DNA from: UBA11865 sp041570195
GTDB taxonomy: Bacteria > Chloroflexota > Anaerolineae > Promineifilales > Promineifilaceae
DNA length: 64,000 bases
Reading direction: 5' to 3'
NCBI GenBank assembly: GCA_041570195.1
Contig: JBFFWQ010000015.1
Coordinates: forward strand, 1-64,000
Program-made: the position numbers and the translations under genes
Part shown: in pieces, positions 22,528 to 30,657 of the stretch
Numbering within the stretch: the first letter of the stretch is position 1
Layout: the number at the start of each line of letters is the position of its first letter
The notes under the pieces: model-generated
The model's input: only the letters and a program-made list of their open reading frames with translations
Databases searched by the model: none
What the model was told of the DNA's origin: nothing

Positions 22528-23544
22528 CTAGTCCAGCAGCTTGCCGGCCGCCGCATAGTTGCCCGCTTTCATCGTTTTGACCAGCTTCTTATACGTGCTT
22601 TTGCCCTTCTTCTTGTCGAGATTCTTGCGCAAGGTCGCCAGATCGCCGTCGAAATAGGCATTTTCCAGCACGGTATCACCACCTATTATTGGAACCATCG
22701 TCTTAACAATGGCCAGATCATCCGGATAGCTGGAAGTTGGGCTGTAGCCCATTTTCTTAACCGCCTTTTGGGTTAGATATTCCGTAAAACCTTCGTTGAA
22801 ATTCTCACCCATATTGTCGATGACCGCGCCATTCTCATGCCTGTGCAAAACCTCATGTGGTATCGTGTCGACCGCCTGCGCAGAGCTATTGATGTAAATC
22901 GTATTGTCGGGCGCGGTGAAGCCTTCAAGCGGACCGTCGGCCGGTTGGCCGTTGCTGCCGTCGTAGGATCCCTCGCCGTAAATATCATCCCAGGCCTTCT
23001 TGATGCCGGCTTCGTCCACGACCTTGACCCGATCCACCTTGAACTTCCGGCCGTCGAAGACCTGCTCGAGGATGTTTTCACTCTCTTTCGAACCGATCTT
23101 GCCGCCGCAAGCCTGGAAGAGGCGACTCTTCACGAAGCGGACAGCGTTCTTGACCAACTTCGCGCCCTTCTTAAGGAACGAGCCAATGGCGTCCAATACT
23201 CCGCGCTGGATACGGGGTCGACTACCGGCAACCATATTGCCCTGGATAGGGTAGCGCCGAATCCCGGCGCCTTCGATTATCCCTTCTCCCGGTTGCGTTG
23301 ACTGCGCTCTTTTTCCAGATCCGGACCCAGCTGAAAGGACGCGGCCGACGGCGCCATTGCCGACAGCTCGCTGCAAGTGGTTAAATTCGGCCGGCGACAA
23401 TGACGAGGTATCATGACGAGCCCTCTGCACAATGCTGGACGTTGAAATCTGGATGGCGGACGACCGCCGCCGTTGCAACCGTCGCCTGCGACCTTGTGGG
23501 CCACTTCCCTTCGCAGTGTGCGCTGAGTGCCTGCCATTGGCCAT
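22528..23544 (-). CDS. Putative secreted zinc metallopeptidase toxin with injection-system cargo-like N-terminus
   Basis: 338 residues. The basic N-terminus is followed by SIVQRARHDTSSLSPAEF and LQRAVGNGAVGRVL (57-70). From memory, this type of LQRxxGNxAVxxLL motif marks proteins linked to extracellular contractile injection systems (DUF4157-type cargo). A middle region (about 112-220) is of unknown fold. The C-terminal part carries HEVLH (H230, E231, H234) and, about 20 residues on, NEGFTEYLT (E251 or E255), the layout of a gluzincin zinc site. There is no Sec signal. AAGGAGG lies 7 nt before the ATG. The protease activity and export route are inference; no injection-system structural genes are in the window. 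Confidence 0.72.
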   Translation of the reverse strand: MANGRHSAHTAKGSGPQGRRRRLQRRRSSAIQISTSSIVQRARHDTSSLSPAEFNHLQRAVGNGAVGRVLSAGSGSGKRAQSTQPGEGIIEGAGIRRYPIQGNMVAGSRPRIQRGVLDAIGSFLKKGAKLVKNAVRFVKSRLFQACGGKIGSKESENILEQVFDGRKFKVDRVKVVDEAGIKKAWDDIYGEGSYDGSNGQPADGPLEGFTAPDNTIYINSSAQAVDTIPHEVLHRHENGAVIDNMGENFNEGFTEYLTQKAVKKMGYSPTSSYPDDLAIVKTMVPIIGGDTVLENAYFDGDLATLRKNLDKKKGKSTYKKLVKTMKAGNYAAAGKLLD

Positions 23545-23630
23545 AAGCCAACCTCCTTACTGTATCGCGGGTCCAGAACCTCACGGCTTGCATGTCGAGC
23601 GGCTGCAAGAGGTGAAGTTTCCAAAACCGC

Positions 23631-23659
23631 ATTATAATGCCCATCGGCCGTTGATTCAA
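23631..23659 (-). promoter_or_regulatory. Sigma-70-type promoter of the metallopeptidase gene
   Basis: Reading on the minus strand, TTGAAT (23659-23654), a 17-nt spacer and a perfect TATAAT (23636-23631) give an optimally spaced promoter. The -10 box sits inside the palindrome GCATTATAATGC (23629-23640). Transcription would start near 23624, leaving an 80-nt leader. Confidence 0.7.
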
Positions 23660-23668
23660 TCACACAAA

Positions 23669-23700
23669 TGTATGGCGATTCAATTGTATGGCGATTCAAT
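23669..23700 (-). repeat. Two tandem 16-bp repeats just upstream of the promoter
   Basis: ATTGAATCGCCATACA (minus strand) occurs twice head to tail (23700-23685 and 23684-23669). A third partial copy, ATTGAATCAA (23660-23651), contains the -35 box. This layout looks like tandem activator or repressor sites covering the region from -35 to about -76. Confidence 0.6.
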
Positions 23701-24029
23701 GCCGAGCAAAGAAATACGCGCCCGGATCAGCTCCTTTTGCCAGAGTAATTACCACGCGGCATATTAACTCGATATTATTTTGACTGATGTGGCCAAGAGT
23801 GTTATCGTAGTTGTCGTTTAGGTCAATTGGCCTTGTCGGGCGAACGGTGATCTTTGCATGATGAAACGCCGTAGCTAAACGCCGTCGGCCCGCAGCCGGC
23901 CCTGCGCAAGGAGGTGATGCCGAAGAGCATACACAGAACAGTGCGCCACATGGCGCGTGGTTTTCCACTCACATACCAAGACTGTTTTGACAGTCACCGA
24001 CTTCGATAATGTAAAGCTAGGAGAAGAAA
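23701..24029. other. Intergenic region with two small hairpins before the sugar-binding gene
   Basis: No gene is seen. Two short dyads lie near the downstream gene: GCGCCA-CA-TGGCGC (23943-23956) and GACTGT-TTTG-ACAGTC (23980-23995). The second is 35-50 nt before the ATG of the sugar-binding protein and could be an operator or a leader hairpin. AGGAG lies 7 nt before that ATG. Confidence 0.4.
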
Positions 24030-25217
24030 ATGTTGAACATTGATTTGCGGCGCTGGTCGATCCTGATCATTGCCATCTTAATGATTGCCGTCTTGGCCGC
24101 TTGCGATAGCGCAGCCGACGAAGAGGCGACTGAAGTGCCCGAAGAGACGACAACCGAGGAAGAAGCAACCGAGGAAGAGGTAACCGAGGAAGAGGCGACT
24201 GAAGAGGAAGCCATGGAAGAAGGCAGCATCTGGGTCTTGCTACCGGACAGCGCCAGCTCCGCTCGTTGGGAGACCGACGACCGTCGTTTCTTCGAAGGAG
24301 CCTTTGAGGCGGCTGGCGTCGACTACAACATCGTCAACGCCGAAGGCGACTCCCGCACCCAGCAAACCCAGGCCGAGCAGGCCATCACCGCTGGCGCCAA
24401 GGTCATCTTGTTGGTCAACCTGGACTCCGGTTCGGGCGCGGCCATCATCGCTCAGGCCCGTGAGGCCGGTGTGGCCGTAGTTGACTACGACCGCCTGACC
24501 GTCGAAGGTCCCGGCGCCGATGTTTACGTCAGCTTCGATAATGTCCAGGTCGGTGCGACCATGGGTGAGGTCCTGGAGCCGCTGATCAGCGCCCAGGATG
24601 GCACCCCGCAGGTTGTGCTGCTCAATGGCGGCCCGACGGACAATAACGCGACCCTCTTCAAAGAAGGTTACGTGAGCTACGCCCAGCCGCACTTCGATGA
24701 CGGTTCCTGGGAATTGGTCGACGACCAGTGGGTACCTGACTGGGATAACCAGCAAGCCCTGGTTATCTTCGAGCAGATCTTGACCGCTGCTGAGAACAAT
24801 GTCACTGGCGTTTTTGCTGCCAATGATGGTCTGGCCCAGGCTGTTATCTCGGCCTTCCAGAGTGCTGGTATCGACCCCGGCGACGCCGGTATCCCCATCT
24901 CCGGTCAGGATGCCACCGTCGGTGGTATGCAGAACGTTTTGGCTGGCGACCAGGCCATGTCGGTTTACAAGCCGATTAAGGCTGAAGCTTTCGCCGCCGC
25001 CGAAGCGGCTATCGCTCTCCTCAAGGGTCAGGATCTTGCCGAACTGACCGGTGGTCTGGTACTGAATAACGGCACTAACGACGTCCCCTTCGTTGCCCTG
25101 ACGCCGATCGGCGTGACCAAGGACAACGTGGCAGATACCGTCATCGCCGACGGCTTCCGCACCTGGGAAGAGATCTGCGTCGGCGATTTCGAGCAATATT
25201 GCCCGGCCGATCGTTAA
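24030..25217 (+). CDS. Xylose-type sugar ABC transporter substrate-binding lipoprotein
   Basis: 395 residues. The lipobox LAAC gives C25, followed by an acidic Glu/Thr repeat linker (about 31-65). The rest is a periplasmic-binding-protein type 1 fold close to XylF: SARWETDDRRFFEGAFEAAG, GVAVVDYDRLTVEGPGADVY, VLLNGGPTDNNATLFKEGY, GVFAANDGLAQAVISAFQSA and SGQDATVGGMQNVLAGDQAM. XylF binds D-xylose; related members bind other pentoses or glucose, so the sugar is not certain. It leads an operon with an ATPase and permease, separated from them by a strong hairpin that should keep the binding protein more abundant. Confidence 0.9.
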   Translation: MLNIDLRRWSILIIAILMIAVLAACDSAADEEATEVPEETTTEEEATEEEVTEEEATEEEAMEEGSIWVLLPDSASSARWETDDRRFFEGAFEAAGVDYNIVNAEGDSRTQQTQAEQAITAGAKVILLVNLDSGSGAAIIAQAREAGVAVVDYDRLTVEGPGADVYVSFDNVQVGATMGEVLEPLISAQDGTPQVVLLNGGPTDNNATLFKEGYVSYAQPHFDDGSWELVDDQWVPDWDNQQALVIFEQILTAAENNVTGVFAANDGLAQAVISAFQSAGIDPGDAGIPISGQDATVGGMQNVLAGDQAMSVYKPIKAEAFAAAEAAIALLKGQDLAELTGGLVLNNGTNDVPFVALTPIGVTKDNVADTVIADGFRTWEEICVGDFEQYCPADR

Positions 25218-25244
25218 GATCTTCGCTAATCTGATATGAAGGAT

Positions 25245-25281
25245 GATTGGGGACGTTCAGAAGGACGTCCCCAATCCTTTC
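25245..25281 (+). terminator. Strong hairpin between binding protein and ATPase genes
   Basis: A perfect 12-bp stem GATTGGGGACGT/ACGTCCCCAATC with an 8-nt loop is followed by CTTTCT. It lies 28 nt after the binding-protein stop. It is probably a partial terminator or 3'-end stabiliser that adjusts the ratio of binding protein to transporter, as is common in sugar ABC operons. Confidence 0.8.
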
Positions 25282-25457
25282 TGATGGTGGCTTGTCAGGA
25301 GGGTTTTCCGCGCGGTCTGCATGCGGGCGGCACCGCCAGTCAGGACTTTGGCGGCATTGGCAACTTATGTTATCAAGCGATTCGTTCGCCGGCCACCATC
25401 AAGTCTGTGTTTCTAATACCTACATAGTGCAGTCGTGTTTATTCTCGGGAGAGGATT

Positions 25458-26231
25458 ATGGCAGAAACCCCGCTATTAGAGTTGAGGGGAGTCTCTAAGA
25501 ACTTTGGCGCCGTTCAAGCGCTATCCAACGTAGACTTCGAAACCCGAGCAGGCGAAGTCATGGCCCTGGTGGGAGACAATGGGGCTGGCAAGTCAACGTT
25601 GATTAAGGGAGTGGCCGGTATATACCCGTTCGATGGCGGCGAGATCTTCATGGACGGCAAGCGGGTCGAGATTCATGGCCCTCGTGACGCTGCCGCTTTA
25701 GATATCGAAATCGTCTATCAAGACCTGGCTCTGGCAGATAATCTGGATGTAGTGGCCAATATGTTCCTGGGCCGGGAGAGCCTCTCTTCGTTTCGACGCC
25801 TGAATGAGATCAGCATGGAGCAGGCGTCGTTGAAAACGCTGGACTCGCTGTCGGTAACGACCATCCGCTCAGTCCGCCAACAAGTAGCCAGTCTCTCAGG
25901 TGGCCAACGCCAGGCCATCGCCGTGGCCAAGGCGGTGATGTGGAATTCACGTCTGGTCATCCTGGACGAACCAACGGCGGCCCTGGGCGTCGCCCAAACG
26001 CGCCAGGTTCTTGATCTGACCAGGCGCTTGGCCGATCGTGGCTTGGGTGTCGTGGTCATCTCACATAATTTGCACGACATCTTCGAGGTGTCTGATCGCA
26101 TCACGGTGCTCCGACTGGGCCACAAGGTGGCCCAGTTCAATGCCGCCGAGACCACCCAACAAGAGGTCGTACACGCAATTACGGCTGGCACGCTTGATCA
26201 TGTGCCAGGCATGGCGGAGGAACTGGGATGA
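25458..26231 (+). CDS. Sugar ABC transporter ATP-binding protein (single-domain)
   Basis: 257 residues with one nucleotide-binding domain: Walker A GDNGAGKST (39-47), signature LSGGQRQAIAVAKAV, Walker B LVILDEPTAALG and switch histidine VVISHNLHD. Sugar importers of the Xyl/Rbs class usually have a tandem ATPase of about 500 residues; this one is half-size, so it should work as a homodimer. GAGAGGA precedes the ATG. The last four bases overlap the permease start (ATGA), so they are coupled. Confidence 0.9.
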   Translation: MAETPLLELRGVSKNFGAVQALSNVDFETRAGEVMALVGDNGAGKSTLIKGVAGIYPFDGGEIFMDGKRVEIHGPRDAAALDIEIVYQDLALADNLDVVANMFLGRESLSSFRRLNEISMEQASLKTLDSLSVTTIRSVRQQVASLSGGQRQAIAVAKAVMWNSRLVILDEPTAALGVAQTRQVLDLTRRLADRGLGVVVISHNLHDIFEVSDRITVLRLGHKVAQFNAAETTQQEVVHAITAGTLDHVPGMAEELG

Positions 26232-27553
26232 GTGACAGCAAAAAACAAGACAGCGCGCCCATCGACGACATTCGGCTAGATGCCATTCCTGTGGACGAAG
26301 ACGATATCCAACAAGATATTGCCCAGGTAGAGGGTGTTGCCCTGGCCAGTGCCGAGGAAAGTACGATAGGCGATGTCATACGTGACTGGTGGCGCCGCGT
26401 TCGGGTGGGTGATATCGGCTCTCTGCCCATTATCATCGGTCTGATTGTCATCGCCGTCATCTTTGGCATCGCCGAACCATTGTTCTTCAGTTCGCGCAAT
26501 TTCGTGAATCTACTATTGCAGATGGCCGGTATTGCAACTATCGCCATCGGCGTCGTATTTGTTCTGCTCATAGGTGAGATCGATCTCTCCATCGGTTACG
26601 TAAGTGGCGTATCTGCTGTGGTTATGGTCCTGTTGTTACGGCCGGATCATCAGAACCTGGCCTGGCCCCTGGCCATTGGCGCAGCTTTGATCATCACGAT
26701 CATCATCGGTTTCGTACAAGGCACGATCATCACCAGGACTGGCGCTCATTCCTTCGTAGTAACGCTGGCCGGCCTGCTGGTCTGGAGTGGTGTCGTCTTA
26801 ATTCTGACTACCATATCTTCCACAGCCGGCACGATCATCATCCAAAATGACGTGGTCGTGGGTATCGCCAATGAATTCTTGTCACCGACATTGGGTTGGA
26901 TCTTGTGGAGCTTGAGCATTGCTTTCTTCGCTGTCTCGCGTCTTTCGAAACGCCGAGCACTACAAAGGCAAAACCTACCATCTGGTCCGATGTCGGCTTT
27001 GATCATTCAACTCGTGGGCCTGATCGTTATCACCGGCTTCGCGTTGTATTATGCGAATCAAGATCGGGGCGTGCCGGTGGTGTTCGTCATCGTCTGGGTG
27101 TTCCTGCTGTTTTGGAGCTTCATCGCCGACCGGACACGCTTTGGCCGCTATGTATACGCCGTTGGCGGCAATCAGGAAGCGGCCCGCCGGGCTGGTATCA
27201 ACGTGGATCGGATCCGCGTCCAGGTATTCATGATAACCAGCTTCATGGCCGGCGTGGGTGGTATCATCCTGGCTTCGCGATTGCGCTCCGTCGACACGGC
27301 CACAGGCGGCGGCAACTTAATGCTGAACGCCATCGCCGCCGCCGTTATCGGCGGCACCAGCCTGTTCGGTGGCGTCGGTTTTGTTATGAGCGCGCTGCTC
27401 GGAGCGCTGATCATCGCTTCGGTAGAAAACGGCATGGGCTTGCTGGGCCTGCCCTCGGGCGTCAAGTTCGTGATTAACGGACTGGTGCTGCTGGCGGCCG
27501 TGCTGGTTGATGCTCTCTCGCGTCGCCGGCGGCAAGCTTCGGGTATCGTATAA
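26228..27553 (+). CDS. Xylose-type sugar ABC transporter permease
   Basis: 441 residues, BPD_transp_2 family (XylH/RbsC-like) with about ten hydrophobic segments after a hydrophilic, acidic N-terminal extension of about 60 residues. Family features are IAIGVVFVLLIGEIDLSIGY, FVVTLAGLLVWSGVVLILT, AVGGNQEAARRAGINVDRIR and AAAVIGGTSLFGGVGFVMSA. It forms the membrane channel for the sugar bound by the upstream lipoprotein. The extra N-terminal tail is longer than in RbsC and has no known role. Confidence 0.9.
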   Translation: MSDSKKQDSAPIDDIRLDAIPVDEDDIQQDIAQVEGVALASAEESTIGDVIRDWWRRVRVGDIGSLPIIIGLIVIAVIFGIAEPLFFSSRNFVNLLLQMAGIATIAIGVVFVLLIGEIDLSIGYVSGVSAVVMVLLLRPDHQNLAWPLAIGAALIITIIIGFVQGTIITRTGAHSFVVTLAGLLVWSGVVLILTTISSTAGTIIIQNDVVVGIANEFLSPTLGWILWSLSIAFFAVSRLSKRRALQRQNLPSGPMSALIIQLVGLIVITGFALYYANQDRGVPVVFVIVWVFLLFWSFIADRTRFGRYVYAVGGNQEAARRAGINVDRIRVQVFMITSFMAGVGGIILASRLRSVDTATGGGNLMLNAIAAAVIGGTSLFGGVGFVMSALLGALIIASVENGMGLLGLPSGVKFVINGLVLLAAVLVDALSRRRRQASGIV

Positions 27554-27591
27554 CGCAGCGTCGGCCACAGCCTCGGCTGCGCTACCTGCTT

Positions 27592-30500
27592 ATGGGTACG
27601 TCGCACAAAAAACTGAGTACTAGAAATGTCCGGAGCATGTTTCGCGCCCCGGTTCAATTGCTGGCGGTCCTGGCCGCCAGCTTGTTTTTGGTCGCCTGCT
27701 CGCTCCTTGAAGATGACGCGGCCGTCTCGCTCGGATTCCAACCCGATTTAGCCGAATTCAGCGATGCAACGGAGCAATCCGGCTTGCAGTTTCAGCACGG
27801 GGCCTTTCGCTGGGATGAATCCGGTGACGCGGTAGCCATGATGGGCGGCGGCTTGTGCTGGCTGGACTACGACCAGAACGGCTGGCTCGATCTGTATGTG
27901 GTCAACAACTACGCCCTGGCCGAAGCCGGCCGTTGGGAAACGGAAGAAGGCGGCCTGCCGCGTAATGCCCTGTTCCGTAACGTTGAAGGCCAATTTAGCG
28001 ATATTAGCGAAGGATCGGGGGCCGACCTGTCGATGCGCGGTAACGGTTGCGTCGCCGCCGATTTGAATCTTGACGGTTGGACTGACCTCTACGTAACTTC
28101 GGAACGGGTCAATGCCCTGTTATGGAACAATGGCGATGGCACGTTTACTCAGGGCGCTGAAGCGGCCGGCGTTGACGCCTACGGCTGGCAGACGGGTGCG
28201 GCCGTCGGCGATCTCAATGGCGACGGCCTGCCGGATCTTTTTGTAGCTGGCTATGTTGATATCAACAACCGTATTCCCGAAGCCACGCTGGGTTTCCCCA
28301 ACACCCATGTCGGCCGCCGCGATCTACTGTATCTCAACCAGGGCGTCGACGAATCGGGCAGAGCCACGTTTCGTGAGGTGGGCGTCGAGGTTGGTCTGGA
28401 AGCAGATAACTATGAATATGGTCTGGGCGCGCTACTGAGCGACTTCGATCGCGACGGTGATCTCGACTTGCTGGTGGCCAACGACACCAATCCCAACCGG
28501 CTCTATGAGAATATCCCCTGGCCTGGCGGCCCTGGAGCCGATCCGGAAGGCATTGGCTTTCGATTGGCCGAGGTGGGCGGCTACGCCGATATCGACGACG
28601 ACAACAGCGGCATGGGCGTGGCCAGCGGGGACTATGATAATGACGGCCGTTTCGACCTAATGATCACCAATCTCGGCCGGCAGCTACACTCCATTTACCG
28701 CAACCAATCTGAGCCAGATCGCCTCTTGTTCGAGGAAGCTATGAGTGAGATCGGCGTGGCCGATTTCGGCGTCGGTTGGACCGGCTGGGGCATCTCCTGG
28801 GCCGATGTCGATCATGACACAGATCTGGACCTGATCATCGCCAACGGCGGCGTGCCCGTGCTAGACGTGACCAACGACGCCATGGATATCCAACTGCTGC
28901 TCAACCTGACGGCCCAGGGCATGCCCGGCCGCTTCCAGGATCTCACTGAATTCGCCGGTTTCGCCGACATCGAACCATTGTTATCACGCGGCAGCGCCAT
29001 GGCCGATTACGATAATGACGGCGACCTGGATATGGCCGTCAATACCATTGGCGGCGACTTGGTCCTGCTGCGCAACGAGAATTCCGCAGGACACTGGCTG
29101 ACTGTAGAACTGGCGGGTTTCCATCCAGGCGCCGTCGTGACGGCCGTCTTGCCGGATGGCCGTGAACTGCTATGCGAGTCCAAAGCCGGCAGCAGTTACC
29201 TTTCGACTGAGGATCCTCGCTGTCACTTCGGCTTAGGCGCGGCCGACCAGTTAGCCGACCTGATTGTGCGCTGGCCAGACGGCGCCGAACAACGCCTGGG
29301 CAGGGTCAAGGCCGACGATTTCCTGGTCGTCGAGAAAGATCAGGACGCACCCGTGGAAGAGCAGGCCACCCAAGCCGGCGACAAGCAATTCCTTTTCCAG
29401 CTCATGCTAAGAGACGGCGGCGCTTGGCCCATGGATCCCTTGCCCCAGGCGTCACCTGAGATGCTGGCCCTGGGCGAAGCTCTATTCTGGGACAAGGAAT
29501 TAAGCGGTAATCGCGACGTCGCCTGCGCGACTTGCCACCATCCGTTGGCCGGCACCGGCGACGATCTTTCCCTGTCAGTTGGTGTGGGCGGCAGCGGTTT
29601 TGCTGCCGATCGGCAGCTTGGATCAGGCCGGGAACTGATCCCGCGCAACGCGCCTGAGATCTTCAACCGGGGCGTGGCAGGCTGGGAAACCATGTTCTGG
29701 GACGGCCGGGTCAGCGGTACGGTAAAACTCGGATTCACCTCACCAGCCGGCGCGAAACTACCTCTTGACCTGGCCAATGTCGTTGCCGTGCAGGCCATGT
29801 TCCCAGTCACTTCTCGCGACGAAATGCGCGGCCGTGTCGGCGATCAAGATGTTTTCGATCAAAGGAACGAATTGGCCTTGCTGTCAGATAGCGATCCTAC
29901 CGGGATCTGGGATGCCATCATGGATCGCCTCTTGGCCATCCCTGAATACCGAACTCTCTTTGCCGACGCTTACCCTGAGATCGCCCATGAACGGTTGCGC
30001 TTCCAGCACGCGGCCAACGCTATCGCCGCCTACGAGATGAGCGTCTTCACCCACCTGGATAGCCCCTGGGATCGTTACCTGGCTGGCGAGCAAGAGGCTT
30101 TGGCGCCTGAGGCGCGGCGGGGCGCGGCCCTCTTCTTCGGCGAGGCTGGATGCAGCCAGTGCCACAATGGGCCGTTACTGACCGACCAGCGTTTTCACAA
30201 CATCGGCGTTCCCCAGCTCGGCCCAGGCAAAGGCGACGACGAAGGCCACGACTATGGCCGCGGCCGGGAAACAGGGCTAACAGCCGATATGTATGCCTTC
30301 CGCACGCCGCCCCTGCGCAACGTGGCCCTGACCGGGCCCTGGATGCACAACGGTGCCTACATCACGCTGGAAGATGCGGTGCGTCATCACTTGGATCCCG
30401 CACAGGCATTCGAGAACTATGACAGTGCGCAACTCGATCCTTTGCTAGAAGAAACATACGAATACCAGAGTGGGGTATTATTGACGCTGGATCCGCTGCT

Positions 30501-30657
30501 GGAGGAGCCGATCACGCTCACCGACAGAGAGGTTGGCGCGTTGATGGCCTTCCTGCATGCCTTGACGTCGCCCAGCGCCGCGGCCGGCTGTGAACTCGTC
30601 CCCGAATCGGTCCCCAGCGGACTGCCGGTCGACGTCGATCCGGTTAATCCCTGCTAG
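27592..30657 (+). CDS. FG-GAP/UnbV repeat lipoprotein fused to a di-heme MauG-like cytochrome c peroxidase
   Basis: 1021 residues with a lipobox LVAC (C36). The first part (about 50-560) has repeated FG-GAP/VCBS calcium-binding blades (DYDQNGWLDLYVVNNYA, DLNLDGWTDLYVTSE, DFDRDGDLDLLVANDTN, DYDNDGDLDMAVNT), then an ASPIC/UnbV domain (LPDGRELLCESKAGSSYLST). The second part (about 600-1000) is a bacterial di-heme peroxidase/MauG domain with heme sites CATCH (645-649) and CSQCH (854-858), and FWDGRVSGTVKLGF and TPPLRNVALTGPWMHNG. It should be an extracellular electron-transfer or oxidising enzyme displayed on a propeller scaffold. It begins 38 nt after the permease gene. Confidence 0.88.
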   Translation: MGTSHKKLSTRNVRSMFRAPVQLLAVLAASLFLVACSLLEDDAAVSLGFQPDLAEFSDATEQSGLQFQHGAFRWDESGDAVAMMGGGLCWLDYDQNGWLDLYVVNNYALAEAGRWETEEGGLPRNALFRNVEGQFSDISEGSGADLSMRGNGCVAADLNLDGWTDLYVTSERVNALLWNNGDGTFTQGAEAAGVDAYGWQTGAAVGDLNGDGLPDLFVAGYVDINNRIPEATLGFPNTHVGRRDLLYLNQGVDESGRATFREVGVEVGLEADNYEYGLGALLSDFDRDGDLDLLVANDTNPNRLYENIPWPGGPGADPEGIGFRLAEVGGYADIDDDNSGMGVASGDYDNDGRFDLMITNLGRQLHSIYRNQSEPDRLLFEEAMSEIGVADFGVGWTGWGISWADVDHDTDLDLIIANGGVPVLDVTNDAMDIQLLLNLTAQGMPGRFQDLTEFAGFADIEPLLSRGSAMADYDNDGDLDMAVNTIGGDLVLLRNENSAGHWLTVELAGFHPGAVVTAVLPDGRELLCESKAGSSYLSTEDPRCHFGLGAADQLADLIVRWPDGAEQRLGRVKADDFLVVEKDQDAPVEEQATQAGDKQFLFQLMLRDGGAWPMDPLPQASPEMLALGEALFWDKELSGNRDVACATCHHPLAGTGDDLSLSVGVGGSGFAADRQLGSGRELIPRNAPEIFNRGVAGWETMFWDGRVSGTVKLGFTSPAGAKLPLDLANVVAVQAMFPVTSRDEMRGRVGDQDVFDQRNELALLSDSDPTGIWDAIMDRLLAIPEYRTLFADAYPEIAHERLRFQHAANAIAAYEMSVFTHLDSPWDRYLAGEQEALAPEARRGAALFFGEAGCSQCHNGPLLTDQRFHNIGVPQLGPGKGDDEGHDYGRGRETGLTADMYAFRTPPLRNVALTGPWMHNGAYITLEDAVRHHLDPAQAFENYDSAQLDPLLEETYEYQSGVLLTLDPLLEEPITLTDREVGALMAFLHALTSPSAAAGCELVPESVPSGLPVDVDPVNPC

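Noticed and set aside
23909..24009. Perfect Shine-Dalgarno-like AAGGAGGTGAT followed by a 30-codon frame
   Set aside because: The spacing to the ATG is only 2 nt and the product (MPKSIHRTVRHMARGF...) is not protein-like. It is probably chance in an intergenic region.
24240..25196. Open frame of 318 codons antisense to the sugar-binding protein
   Set aside because: The plus strand has lipobox, conserved fold motifs and operon context. The antisense product is a low-complexity Gly/Asp/Val-rich shadow.
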